64,000 nucleotides of DNA from Gnetum montanum (taxonomy: Eukaryota; Streptophyta; Gnetopsida; Gnetales; Gnetaceae), in the NCBI GenBank assembly GCA_015680685.1, contig MNCI01036747.1, positions 405,306 to 469,305 of the forward strand, given 5' to 3'. Below the pieces are notes generated by a model. It had not been told where the DNA came from and made no database searches. It worked only from the letters and a program-made list of their open reading frames with translations. Shown here piece by piece: positions 1-9,985 of this stretch. Each line of letters starts with the position of its first letter. Position 1 is the first letter of the stretch. The translations under genes and the position numbers were made by a program.

Positions 1-416
1 GCTAAATAGGTGCCTCAGTACGACCACTTCGAGCACTTGCGTTACGTGTGGTGATCTCAGTAGCGATTAGCGTTTGGTAAGCCACAGTTGCATAGTTCAG
101 GGTGTGTCCGATAAGTGGGAATGGATGCTGACGCTAGTTAACTTAGACTTAGGACATTAGTTAGAGTTAGCTTAGTTTCTCAACCCTTTCCTCTGATAGC
201 ATAGAAGATGAACCGAAAAATACCCAAAAAATCATATACCTCAGACTTTCTTAACCATACACCGTGACACTTACAAGCAAGCCTTGGAAGACAACGAACG
301 ATTAACCCCAAGTGTTTCTTGTGGCGTTAAGGTGTTTAGTCTGCGAAGTTCAAATGGATCACGCGTGCACGCTCGTATTCGTATGGTTGAGTGTAGGGGT
401 ACCTCGCTACTCATCA
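1..416 (+). mobile_element. 3' part of an LTR (TGATGAG/CTCATCA family)
   Basis: The stretch aligns by eye, along its whole length, with the R-U5 part of the LTR at 59900-60766 and with the reverse complement of the LTRs at 49571 and 51954. Shared landmarks are the block around 375-416 (GTATGGTTGAGTGTAGGGGT, then ACCTCGCTACTCATCA) and the scrambled but colinear blocks before it. The LTR ends at 416 with the family terminus CTCATCA. Its 5' part lies outside the window. No primer-binding site or gag follows, so it is either a 3' LTR or a solo LTR. It is more diverged and more GC-rich than the other copies. Confidence 0.7.
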
Positions 417-1103
417 GTAGATATATAGTTTATATAACTTCATTGATTTATGCAACACAATATACATATTTGAGATTCTTTATGCTACATTAAATCTTTG
501 ATTTACTTAGTACCTTCTTGTTAAAAGAAAAAAAGCTCTTGCAAATATGAAAAATCAACACATTAGGCATCTTTAACATATCTTTTAAATAAAAAATTTT
601 TACAAAAGTTTTCCACTTTAATTTTTATTTATAATTCTTTCAAAAAAAGATCGATGAAACTTAATTAGTACTAATAAGCCATTTAACATCTAAAATTACC
701 TTTTTAAATGTAGCATATACAAATATTTAAAATAATCATGTGTGCCAAACCATCACTAGAATAAATGAATGAAACAAGATCTATGAGATTTAAAGTTGAA
801 TCTAGAAAGTTATATATCAAAACATGATAACCATTCTACCTATCAAAATAGTAATAATAAGTGTTTTTAAAATATTTTCCAACCACTTGTATAGGTCATA
901 AATGCTCCTGATGGTAAATCAAAGCTCATTTTAAATTATTTTACCCAAAACTTGAACTCTTGATTATAAAGTCATATCTTAAACGCTTCATATTTAATAA
1001 AATGATTTTAATTCTATTTCAATAAAATATATGATTGGAAATGAAACTCTAGCTTATATTTAGACCTATACTATATTAATTTTTCAAAAGCTTGAAAAAA
1101 ACA
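417..1103. other. AT-rich intergenic DNA, no gene seen
   Basis: No convincing coding stretch, RNA gene or repeat was recognised. The sequence is strongly AT-rich with many stop codons in all frames. It represents the pre-insertion background into which LINE-A landed. Confidence 0.6.
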
Positions 1104-1115
1104 ACTAAGGAATTT
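1104..1115. repeat. Target-site duplication of LINE-A, left copy
   Basis: ACTAAGGAATTT here is identical to 15837-15848, directly after the poly(A) tail of LINE-A. A 12-bp exact TSD is typical of target-primed reverse transcription. Confidence 0.85.
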
Positions 1116-1247
1116 TGAAGTGTTATTGAGGAGGTTTAGCAATTTAAAAGTCTTGAAACATACGAGAAATTTGAAAATGCAGTCGTTGCAGCAGCTGACA
1201 GAGAGGACACCAGGTGGCCATAGCCGGACACGACGACCCAGGCAAAC

Positions 1248-2071
1248 ATGGAGACACCAATGACCATGGCGGCACAGGCAGACGTGGGGACCCAGGAGAC
1301 CCAGACGAACGATACGAGTGACGGGAAGGAGATCGGGCTGGGGAACCCGAAGGACGCTCTCAACGGCTCTGGAGTGTTCACTGGGTGCCTGTGTGAGGGG
1401 ATAGTGTTGCGGATAAAGGTCGATCGCTTGGCTATGAGCATGCTAGAATGGTTGGAGTGCAGCCTGATCGGCAATTTCGTGTCAGAGGGAGCTAGGCCAT
1501 GGATGGATTTGATTAGGCGATGGGTCCAATCGGTTTGGGGGCTGGAAATCGTGACAGTCAAAAGCCTAGCTGATGATCGTCTTCTATTTTGCTTCGCCTC
1601 AGCAATGGACAAGGAATGCATACTGGTGGAGGGGCCTTGGTTCTATGGGGCATAGGGATTGGCACTGGCACCCTGGTGCCTGGGGGCACACTGCGACAAA
1701 GACCTATTTGAACGGGCATTGGTTTGGGTTCAGTTACATGGTCTCCCTCTAGAATACTAGTCGACGGATTTCCTGCAATCGATGGTGGCGTTATTCGGCG
1801 AGTTTATTAAATTTGACCAGTTCACTGAGGGGATGGACCGTTTGGGATTTGTTGTGTGTGGAGGTCCCTATGCTTCGTGGACCATGTTGACGAACTTGTG
1901 CTGGACACTGACATCGGAGAGGAGCGTGTCTGCGTACAGTTCGAAAATTTACTAGCGGAGGCCTTGACCCCACCTGCAGACCTCGCTAATGGGGGCAACC
2001 CTGTAAATCGGGGTCGTTCCAACCCTGAACTTCACGACGGGGATTGGCAACTCATCAGAAAAAAGGGATAA
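1248..2071 (+). pseudogene. LINE-A ORF1 (DUF4283-type nucleic-acid-binding) pseudogene
   Basis: The first open stretch (1248-1655) has the hallmarks of plant LINE ORF1 N-terminal domains: a conserved pattern around LIGNFVSEGARPWMDLIRRW and the ending ILVEGPWFYGA. Past an in-frame TAG the similarity continues with VWVQLHGLPLEY and MDRLGFVVCGGPYASW, which are the usual next blocks of DUF4283/zinc-knuckle LINE proteins. A clear CCHC knuckle was not found, probably lost by decay. In retrotransposition this protein would package the LINE RNA. Stops at 1653 and near 1758 and frame shifts make it non-functional. Confidence 0.75.
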
Positions 2072-2610
2072 GTGGCCAACAAGGGCTTGCTGGCGCCCAC
2101 AGGGGTTGCAAAGAGTAAGGTGGGGGCTCCACATCGCACGGTGGGGCAGCCATAGGGTAAGGGAGGGGCTAACCCCAGGCATGATCTAGCCATCCTATGC
2201 CATGGCGAGCCGACGGGGGGACTGTCAAGGACCTCGTGCGGGGGAGGACCATCAGCTGGTGGTCAGGACGGCCAGCCAAGCATGATGAGCAAGGATCCTT
2301 CTGGCACCCAAACGAGTAGCAATGGCTTGCCCCAAACCCCTAAGACGGGTGGCGGGCTCGTCGCAAGGGGGACATACACTGTAGTCGCTAACCAGCTGGA
2401 TCACCACTAGCAGGGGTTTGAAGCGGCCCAAAATCCCCGAAGGTTACTAGGGGTAACACGAGAGAAGGAGATGGAGGTAACCTAGTCACTGCCCAAGGTT
2501 GGATGCCCTGACAGAGCTCATACTAGGCACACGGCCACGCAACTATATGTCGACTTAGGAGTACAACCTACACTCCAGGAGATTTACAACAGACGTTCGT
2601 CTGTTTCACC

Positions 2611-3495
2611 ATGAAGGTACTTTCCTGGAATTTCCAGGGATAAGGTACCCCATATAAACAACATGCCTTGAACCGAATGGTGCGCACTGAGGGGTGCGAT
2701 GTAGTGTCTCCAAGAGACAAAACTACAACAGACAGATGCTCAAGTGCTACAGTGGATAGGCTGGTGCAATCACCTTGTGCCTAGTTGGGGATAGGCAGGC
2801 AGCCTTGCTGTCCTCACCAGGGCAGACTCGTCTTTGCTAGATGCGTCCGACTGGTGCATTACAGTGCACCTGTCGGGACCAAACGTCTGGATCACCAATG
2901 TCTACGGGGCCTAGGTGTGGCAGGACCGCATTAGGGAATTATCATGGGTCGTGGGCTGGTTCCCCGTGGCTCCTACTAGCTCCTCATAGGGGACTTTAAT
3001 CAACAACTCTATAGCTGGGAGAAGACTGGGGGTTCCACTTCAAAGCCACAGGGGGCTTTCAAGTGCCTAGCACTATTACAATGCACTGGCCTCACAGACC
3101 TGGAGATTGCAGGCTGCAAATACACCTGGAGCAATTGAAGACAGGGCGCAGCTAGGGTGAAGTCCCGCATTGACAGGGTTTGGGTCAATGATGCGCTATT
3201 GTTAGATTGAGAAGTCCATGCTTACAGGTAGGACTAGATGGCCTTGGATCACTGGCCCATCATCTGTCACCTGGAGACAGACGTGTCCAGGGCCCCACGC
3301 CTATTCAGATTCGAACGAAGCTGCCTGACCAAACCCTGGTTGGGCGAGCTGGTCCAGTCTATCTGGCAGGAGTACAACGACACGAAGGAGCCACATGACT
3401 TCCTCAAGCACAGACTCAAGACCCTCAAACACCAAATCAAAGCCCTCGCCACGAAGGACAAGTATAGCTTCAAAGGCTACCGATCTCAACTGTAA
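2611..3495 (+). pseudogene. LINE-A endonuclease domain (EEP family), degenerate
   Basis: ATG at 2611 begins MKVLSWNFQG, the standard N-terminus of the plant LINE endonuclease-reverse transcriptase ORF2. Later blocks are GDFNQ near 2989-3003, SRIDRVWVND near 3164-3195 and ALDHWPI near 3238-3261, which correspond to the conserved GDFN, RID and SDH motifs of exonuclease-endonuclease-phosphatase (EEP) enzymes. The final motif reads LDH rather than SDH. Several stops and frame changes interrupt the region. This domain nicks target DNA to prime reverse transcription. Confidence 0.8.
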
Positions 3496-3666
3496 TCCCA
3501 ACTGCAGCACATCCAGGACTAGTAAGAGCATGGCATCGATCTCACCCAAGAGGAACTTGCCCTCTTGGCCGAGTTGCAGACATTAACGCACGAAGAGGAG
3601 GAATACTGATGTCAACTGACTTATATACAATGGCTCCAGGCCAGCGACCATCACACGAAATTCTTC

Positions 3667-4860
3667 TTGGCCACGGCGAAGGCACATCGAGGGACCCGTC
3701 ATCAATTGCAAAGAATGCTTCACGACCTCAGTCATGGGGAACAATCCCACTCATCGTCCAACCAGGATAACCTGTCACACTACTGGCAACAGGCTTGGCA
3801 ATGGCAACCCACCGATTCCATATCCGTCACTATTCCACAGATCCTCACCGCATCTAACAACCAGCATCTCATGCAACCCTTCTCTCGCGCTGAGCTGCAT
3901 AACGCATTGCAGGCCATGCCAACAGATAAAGCCCTGAGGCTAGATGGGTGGCCCATCAAATTTTTTCGCATGTTTGAAGACGTACTTGGGCCTAACCTAC
4001 TCGATGCCTTCAACCATATGCCCGCATGGCAACAAGTACGCTAGGAAATCAACTACTCCAACATGGTCCTAATTCCGAAGACAATTAACCCCACATCCCC
4101 TGGGCATTTCTATCCTATTGGCATTGATAACTCCCTCCTACGGCTCTTCTCATGAATGGTGGTTACTAGGATGAGGCCCCTCATGCCACGGCTGGTGGGA
4201 CAAAACTAGGCTAGGTTTGTCAAAGATCGTCATATCCAGGATCAGGTGCTACTCCTACAGGAAATCTAGCATTTCCTCAAAATCACCAGATTCCCCGGGC
4301 TCTACATCAAACTATACATCACTAAAGCTTACGACTCCATAAGCTAGGTCGTCCTTTGAACAATGCTACAAGCAAAAGGGTTTACTAAATTGTTCATGGA
4401 TTTGTGCCTTCAGGTTTAGAAAGGCGAACAATACTCGCTAAACATTGACGGCCACCTTTGGGGGTTCCATGGGACGGGCTATGGACTTAAACAAGGGGAT
4501 CCTCTCTCCCCGCTCCTCTTCCTCCTAATGATGGACCTCATGCAAACCTTCTGCACCAAGGAAGGCATCCTGGGGCTGGACGTACATGGCATCTGATGCT
4601 TAACCGCTCACTACACGAATGACACGATGATCTTTACCCGTGCCGCCATGCCGTAGGCCCAGGCAATTCTAAGGGCACTAGACAGGATGAAGAGGGAAGT
4701 GGGGCTGACCCACAACCCAAGTAAGTCCGCGATCTACCTCACCCATACCCACCCTAGTGTCTGCAACAAGGTCATCTAGATTTTGGGGATCCTACCAGGG
4801 GGAGCAGAAGATACATACCTGGGCGTCCCCATGCACAACTGGCACAGACAACCTGGTAGG
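3667..4860 (+). pseudogene. LINE-A reverse transcriptase domain, degenerate
   Basis: RT blocks appear in order: MPTDKALRLDGWPIKFF (usually DKAPGPDGF, near 3916-3966), FVKDRHIQDQ near 4220, KLYITKAYDS near 4309-4339, GLKQGDPLSPLLF at 4483-4521, and HYTNDTMIF at 4609-4635. The last corresponds to the catalytic YADD box, with the first Asp replaced by Asn. Together with internal stops this means no activity. The motif set is that of the plant L1 clade. Confidence 0.85.
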
Positions 4861-5196
4861 TGCTCCTAATGAAACTACAAAATGCACGACACACTGAGCG
4901 AACAGGTTCCTATCCTGAAAAGGGAAGATCGTGCTGGCGTCAACAGTGTTGGCCACCACAGCGTAATTCGCGGCTTCCATGGCCATCCCACCTTTAGGAG
5001 TCATTTAGAAAATTGATGCGATAATTTAGGATTTTGTATGGTATGGGGGCAAGGATGGGCCGAAAATGCATCTCGTGTCATGGGAGAAGACCGCTCGCCC
5101 CCATCTAGTAGGGGGTGTCAGCATTCTGCCATTTGAAATGGAAGCTGCAATGGGCAGGTATCGGCTTCTTCGTCGTTTCTCCTCAACATCGGATAA

Positions 5197-5219
5197 CCCC
5201 CCCCCCCCCCCCCCCGNNN
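5197..5219. repeat. Poly(C) run and NNN next to it
   Basis: Nineteen consecutive C residues at 5197-5215 are followed by G and three undetermined bases (5217-5219). The run interrupts LINE-A between its RT and zf-RVT regions, and family members normally have several hundred bases of coding sequence there. It is probably a sequencing-limited homopolymer or a collapsed small gap. Confidence 0.7.
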
Positions 5220-5394
5220 GGTGCAAATTCTACTGTGCAAATGCTATCCCTGGGTGGCTTTCGGGTCGAACTCCCTGGTGTGGCGCCAACTCTGCACACA
5301 CATCAACATGCTCCAACATGATAACGAGGTCGCCCTACACCCCTGGCAGCTGCTACAGCGTCAATTCCCAGCGAACCCCCAATGGATGCAGCTA

Positions 5395-5626
5395 TGGAAA
5401 GGCCACTTACTAGAGAAAATCAAGACCTTTGGGTGGCTGGTCCTACACCAGGTGCTCCCAGTTCATGCACAGCTGAGGGCACGTGGCATGCTCATCGATG
5501 TCACCTGCCTGATGTGCAATCAGTGCATAGAGATGCTTCACCACTTCTTGCATGAATGCCACGTGGCCCGAAAATTATGGCATACGGCCGACCTCCCCCC
5601 ACTCAACTACTCGGGAAACTCGTCGA
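5395..5626 (+). pseudogene. LINE-A zf-RVT-like C-terminal region (interrupted)
   Basis: The frame reads IKTFGWLVLHQVLPVHAQL, then CLMCN, then LHHFLHECHVARKLW. This is the spacing of the zf-RVT domain at the C-terminus of plant LINE ORF2 proteins (W..L....L.T...L, C..C, H.F..C...W). The sequence stops at 5626 because the LTR element is inserted; it resumes at 14929. Confidence 0.8.
5622..5626. repeat. TSD GTCGA, left copy
   Basis: GTCGA immediately precedes the 5' LTR and recurs at 14924-14928 immediately after the 3' LTR. Confidence 0.85.
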
Positions 5627-6034
5627 TGAAACACCACAAAAATTTCAGCAACACTTCCAGACAACTTCAAAGCCTCTGAAACGGCTTCAAGCAGCCCACC
5701 ATGGAGCAAACAAGGTCCCCCTAGGGCCCACAGATCACGATGGCAAGTGTCGGTGTCAAGAATCATCAGTTTCAAGGTCAAAAAGTGCAATTTTGGCTAA
5801 GTACACTGTGCTTACCCTGCACAACGTAAGGATCAGCGTCACCAACCTTTAGAGCCTTGAAACTGAGTCAAAACAGGCTGAAATCAAGCACAAGGACCCC
5901 CCATGACCTTCACCAAGGTCCCCAGCAGCTCCCAGCCTCTAGAAAATCAAAATTTGGGCCTTAAATGAGATATTTTCAGTTGATTACGCTGGGGTCATAT
6001 TTTCTTACGCTGCACAGTGTAAGGATCAGCGTGA

Positions 6035-6120
6035 CCACTATTCACAGCGTAAACACTATTCATCCATGTAAACACTATTCATTAGCATAAACACTATTCA
6101 TCACATGAACACTATTCACC
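6035..6120 (+). repeat. Tandem array, about 20-bp unit with core AACACTATTCAT (5 units)
   Basis: Five ACTATTCA cores spaced about 18-21 bp apart, most in the context GCGTAAACACTATTCATCA. The 3' LTR carries six (13738-13850), so the array changes copy number. It lies in U3, just upstream of the TTCnnGAA array. Confidence 0.85.
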
Positions 6121-6132
6121 AGCGTAACCAAC

Positions 6133-6258
6133 TTCTAGAAAAATTTCAGAAAATGGCAAAAAATTTTCAACATCAGCAACCTCTAGAAAATTCTAGAAAA
6201 TTTTAGAAAACGGCAAAAAATTCTCAGCATCAGCCACTTCTAGAAAATTCCAGAAAAA
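6133..6258. promoter_or_regulatory. Heat-shock-element-like array in the 5' LTR
   Basis: Three blocks of alternating TTC and GAA triplets at 2-nt spacing. The clearest is TTCtaGAAaaTTCcaGAA near 6239-6256, four perfect modules in a row; another is GAAaaTTCtaGAAaaTTT near 6190. The heat-shock factor consensus is at least three inverted nGAAn units, so these blocks satisfy it on sequence. Whether they are bound or heat responsive is inference. Confidence 0.65.
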
Positions 6259-6540
6259 CTCAGGGACAAAGAAGTTTCAAGTAATACAGGTCGAATTTCC
6301 CTTGTATATTTCATTGTAAATCTTTATTTGTGGGATAGTCAGGCCTTCACAGTCTAAATTAAATGTACTTTCATGGGCTTGAATAACCCATAAATTGTAA
6401 AAAGCGATGTACCTGGTCAAGAATGTAGCTTGCTGACACACATCCAACTCTTGCCAGCACGCATCCAACCCAAGCACAATTGTCCATTAGATACATGTCA
6501 CTAGATCCGCTTTTCTTTAATATCCTAGCCGTTGATTCCA

Positions 6541-6582
6541 TTCTAGAATTCTATGCTGGAGCCTGGCCCAACCCTATAAATA
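6541..6582 (+). promoter_or_regulatory. Core promoter of the 5' LTR: TTCTAGAA module plus TATA box
   Basis: TATAAATA at 6575-6582 in the context CCCTATAAATACCC is a good TATA box. A TTCTAGAA module ends 26 bp before it (6541-6548). The arrangement is conserved in the 3' LTR (14282-14289 and 14316-14323). Transcription would start about 30 bp downstream, setting the U3/R border near 6610. Confidence 0.7.
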
Positions 6583-7162
6583 CCCTGTTAATTCACATAA
6601 ATTAGGGGGGCAAAAATTTGGAGAGATTGGAAATTCGAAGAGAGGACAGAACCTGCAATCCTTGAGCACTCGACACACCTAACTATTGGCATCTAAGAAT
6701 TTCTCACGTTCATCACATCACATCATCGCATCATCACTTCAGACATCATCCCGGGGCTTAGTGCTTGACCTGCCATCCACACATGCAGCTACACTTTGAC
6801 CAGTGCATACCTTTTTTTATTAAACAATACAATACAGTTCATTTCCTTCCATTTACATTGTTTAGTTCTATTTACGCTTTCTTTAACAATATAGCTATAT
6901 TTACGCTTTATTTATAATTCAGTACGCTCTGTTTACATTTTGTGTCACTATTTGCATTTCGTTTACGATAACCCCAGCACTAGCCGTAGCTTATGCTCGA
7001 GGAAGTCCTTGGTTGATTTGTGTGCAAACCATCCAAGGCACTCTACCTTCGTTCCCTTTTCTAGCTTGCCCTCAAGTGAAGGCAGGGTCAACTGTGGCTT
7101 CCCAACGATCTTTCGGTGTCTGTTTCCCTTCCATCCTCACACCAACGATTTAGGTCAATACA

Positions 7163-7185
7163 ATTTTTGGCACTAGAAGGAGGGC
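7163..7185 (+). other. Primer-binding region of the Gypsy-type element
   Basis: The bases directly after the 5' LTR read ATTTTTGGCACTAGAAGGAG. TGGC followed by a purine-rich stretch is normal for a plant Gypsy primer site, but I cannot assign the tRNA with confidence. It does not match the initiator-Met site TGGTATCAGAGC. Confidence 0.5.
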
Positions 7186-7257
7186 CGAACTTGTTTTCTG
7201 TTTAATCGAAACGCTGATCACGTTACCTGTTCAAACGCTACCCAAACCAACTGCTAA

Positions 7258-7335
7258 AACCACGCTGCTATAGTGCTTATGCTACTATAGTGCTCATGCT
7301 GCTACAGTGTTTACGCTGCTATAGTACCACTACAG
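7258..7335 (+). repeat. Leader tandem repeat, about 19-bp unit (GCTGCTATAGTGCTTA-like)
   Basis: Four diverged units of GCTGCTAYAGTGYTTAC follow one another in the untranslated leader. No function is evident. Confidence 0.7.
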
Positions 7336-9095
7336 TGTTTTTTTCAACAAAAACACACAAAACGCATCCGTTTCAAAGCCGAATTCACCATAATTTGCAC
7401 CTAGACAAATTTTCAGTGTTCACATGCTGGATACTTAGACAAATTTTCAATATTCATACGCTGACGTTGGTCACGCTCTGGTTTGATTAGTTTGGTCACG
7501 TAGTGTTTGTGTCACGGTCACACTGCAACTGCTTGCAATCCAACTCCATTCATCTAGCCCAGTCTGCTCATGTTCATCATGGAATCCTCTCAAATCAACC
7601 CAATAACACTACCAATTGGTGAAACTTTGAACCCTATGACTGCTACGGAATCCATAACTATCATTGAACCAGTAAACCCTCAAGGCCCTACACGCCAATT
7701 GCTTAGGATACAGGGCAAAGACCCTACCTATGCCACTCTTACACCCAAACAGTACAACTTCATATGTGTCAAAATCCAAGCCAACCTACCTATTGACCGT
7801 ACGGAAAGGGAAGCAAAACAAGACTATGAACTTATCCACAAGGGAGGTCGTGAGTTCATCCCTTCAACATTTGACATAATCCCGCTCTCTGAACATCATC
7901 ATAAACTCATATCCCAAATTCTCATGGCTAGAAGTCAAGCCTTACAGCTACCTCCCATAGAGCCTCAAGATGAAGAAGATGACTTTGCAGCCCAATCTGA
8001 ACATGGAGAATCATACCATACCGTTAGCCCCCATGCCCATACAAACCCACTGTTTCAACCATTCCTGGAAGAAATAATATTTCCACCACCAGCTTCCTTA
8101 TGAGAAATAGCCATTCCCATCTTCCCCAAGTCCAACATTCGAACTAACGCATCTACTTCCGTCATACCATTGCAAACACAATCCCAACAGAGTAATGCAG
8201 GAATGACTTCTCAACCTCAAGTGATTGGAATGTCATTGATCATACCTGCTTCCACATCCATCCATTATGTACCTCAAGTGCAAATGCAACAAACACCAAT
8301 GATCACTTCACAGCATGTGACTGGGCAATGGGTCCCATCAGCTATTCAGCAAAACCCGTCTACTCATTATATTGTACCACATCCCATAACCTCAGCCCCA
8401 AATGTTGTCCCGCCACAACAAACAATAGTCCAACAACCTCTTTTTCCACAAATTATGCCACAATCAAGTCATTATCAATTATCATCAACCCAAACTGCCA
8501 GTCTTCCTACTGCCCAAGAATGGGCAGACACACACAAAATGGTGCACTCCTTGGCAGAGGAATTAAAATGCCTTAAAACTTTGAACAATGAGGAAGTCAA
8601 AGTACTATATTTCTATCAAGATGACCCGACTGACCCCTCAATTCCACCCTTAACCTTGCCAAAAGGAGTCTCGTTACCTCAGTTGACCAAGTACAATGGA
8701 GAGGGAGACCTAAATGCCCACCTAGTGACATTCCAAACTGAAAGTCTTTTGCTTCAAGCATGGCCCCATGTAATTCTGCGTGTATTTGCTATGTCCTTAG
8801 CAGAAAAAGCCTTAGACTAGTACCGAGCCTTACCCCGTAGCTCTATATCTTCTCTGGAGGATTTGTTGCACCAATTTGTCACCCGTTTCAAATACAATCT
8901 AAAACCTGAAGCCACGTTAGATAGCTTGATCCAAATTAAACAAGCGCCTTTAGAGCCAACACAGAAGTTTATCCAAAGATGGAGCGCCGCCCTGAATGAA
9001 CTTCACGAACTTATTCCTGAAACATATCTGCTTACCATCCTTAAGACAGCCGCAAATGACTTCATTAAATCGAAGCTTTATTATCTAAAACCTCG

Positions 9096-9206
9096 AACTT
9101 TGAGTCAAGCATTCGTACAAATTAAGGACATAGAGGAAGCAACGCAAGCTNAACTTTGAGTCAAGCATTCGTACAAATTAAGGACATAGAGGAAGCAACG
9201 CAAGCT
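9096..9206. other. Unmerged assembly join: exact 55-bp direct duplication around a single N
   Basis: Bases 9096-9150 and 9152-9206 are identical, separated only by N at 9151. The extra 56 nt shift the gag frame; removing them restores the same frame on both sides. This is best explained as overlapping contig ends that were joined without merging. Confidence 0.85.
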
Positions 9207-9926
9207 AGCAATGACCCAACTTATGTGGCCTACAAAAACCATCATACTTGCAAGCAAAACACAACCGAGGCAACAGTAGCCGCAATCACAAAAGCAACCA
9301 ACTAGGGCCCAACAGCTAAGCAACCTAAAGCCCCAGCTAACAAAGCCGCCAACTTTGGTGCCAACTCACCTACATCGATAGGGGCCACCCCAAGGTCCAA
9401 CTTTCAACACAAGGACTGCTCAAAGTATACACCACTACCGATGCAACCCTCTCAACTATTGGAGCAACTCTTGAAAGCTGGGCAAATCCAACACAAACAT
9501 GTATCGGAGATTACCCGCCAAAAATATGACAGGTACTGCGAGCTACTAAGGAACCCCACCTTAGCAGTACCAAATGAGCCTCCGGTCCCACAACATTTTA
9601 AATTGGACCAATACTATCATTACCATCAAATGGCTGGTCACAGTACAGACAACTCTCATGACTTGCAAGATGACCTGCAGGGAATGATAGAGCAAGGCCA
9701 ACTAGTGATTGACACAGCAAGTTAATCCAACACAGACGATGCCTCCTATGTCAAAAACTCAATTAGCATAGGTGGCAAGCCCAAACCTATGCAAAAACCT
9801 TTTGTGATCCGTGTGCCTCCCAGCAAGGCAAGGATTCCCCCAGCCTCCACAAACAAGAGGCCTCCCTTTGTTATCAGGGTGCCACCCCAGGCACCCACAA
9901 CATCCTTTGTGGTTAAGGCTCCACAA

Positions 9927-9985
9927 CGTTCGTCCGCTAAGACGTTAAACTAGCATGACCTGTCCGCTAAGATGTTAAACTGGCA
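9927..9985 (+). repeat. 28-bp tandem duplication in gag linker
   Basis: Two adjacent copies with the core CCGCTAAGACGTTAAACT; the second reads CCGCTAAGATGTTAAACT. They are near-identical except for a few transitions. The same motif recurs in the non-coding array at 11617-12125. Confidence 0.75.

Larger units (their letters stand above)
5627..7162 (+). repeat. 5' LTR of the non-autonomous Gypsy-type element
   Basis: Starts TGAAACACCACAAAAATTTC and ends GATTTAGGTCAATACA. It contains, in order: a palindromic TTACGCTG/CAGTGTAAGG region near 6005, a short tandem array with core ACTATTCA (6035-6120), an array of TTCnnGAA modules (6133-6258), and a TATA box at 6575-6582. It is followed directly by the primer-binding region. 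Confidence 0.9.

Noticed and set aside
1136-1621. 161-codon minus-strand ORF
   Set aside because: It is antisense to the LINE-A ORF1, whose plus-strand frame has recognisable DUF4283-type blocks.
6035-6120. Short regularly spaced repeats resembling a CRISPR array
   Set aside because: Units of about 20 bp have no unique spacers, lie inside a plant LTR and differ between the LTRs only by copy number.
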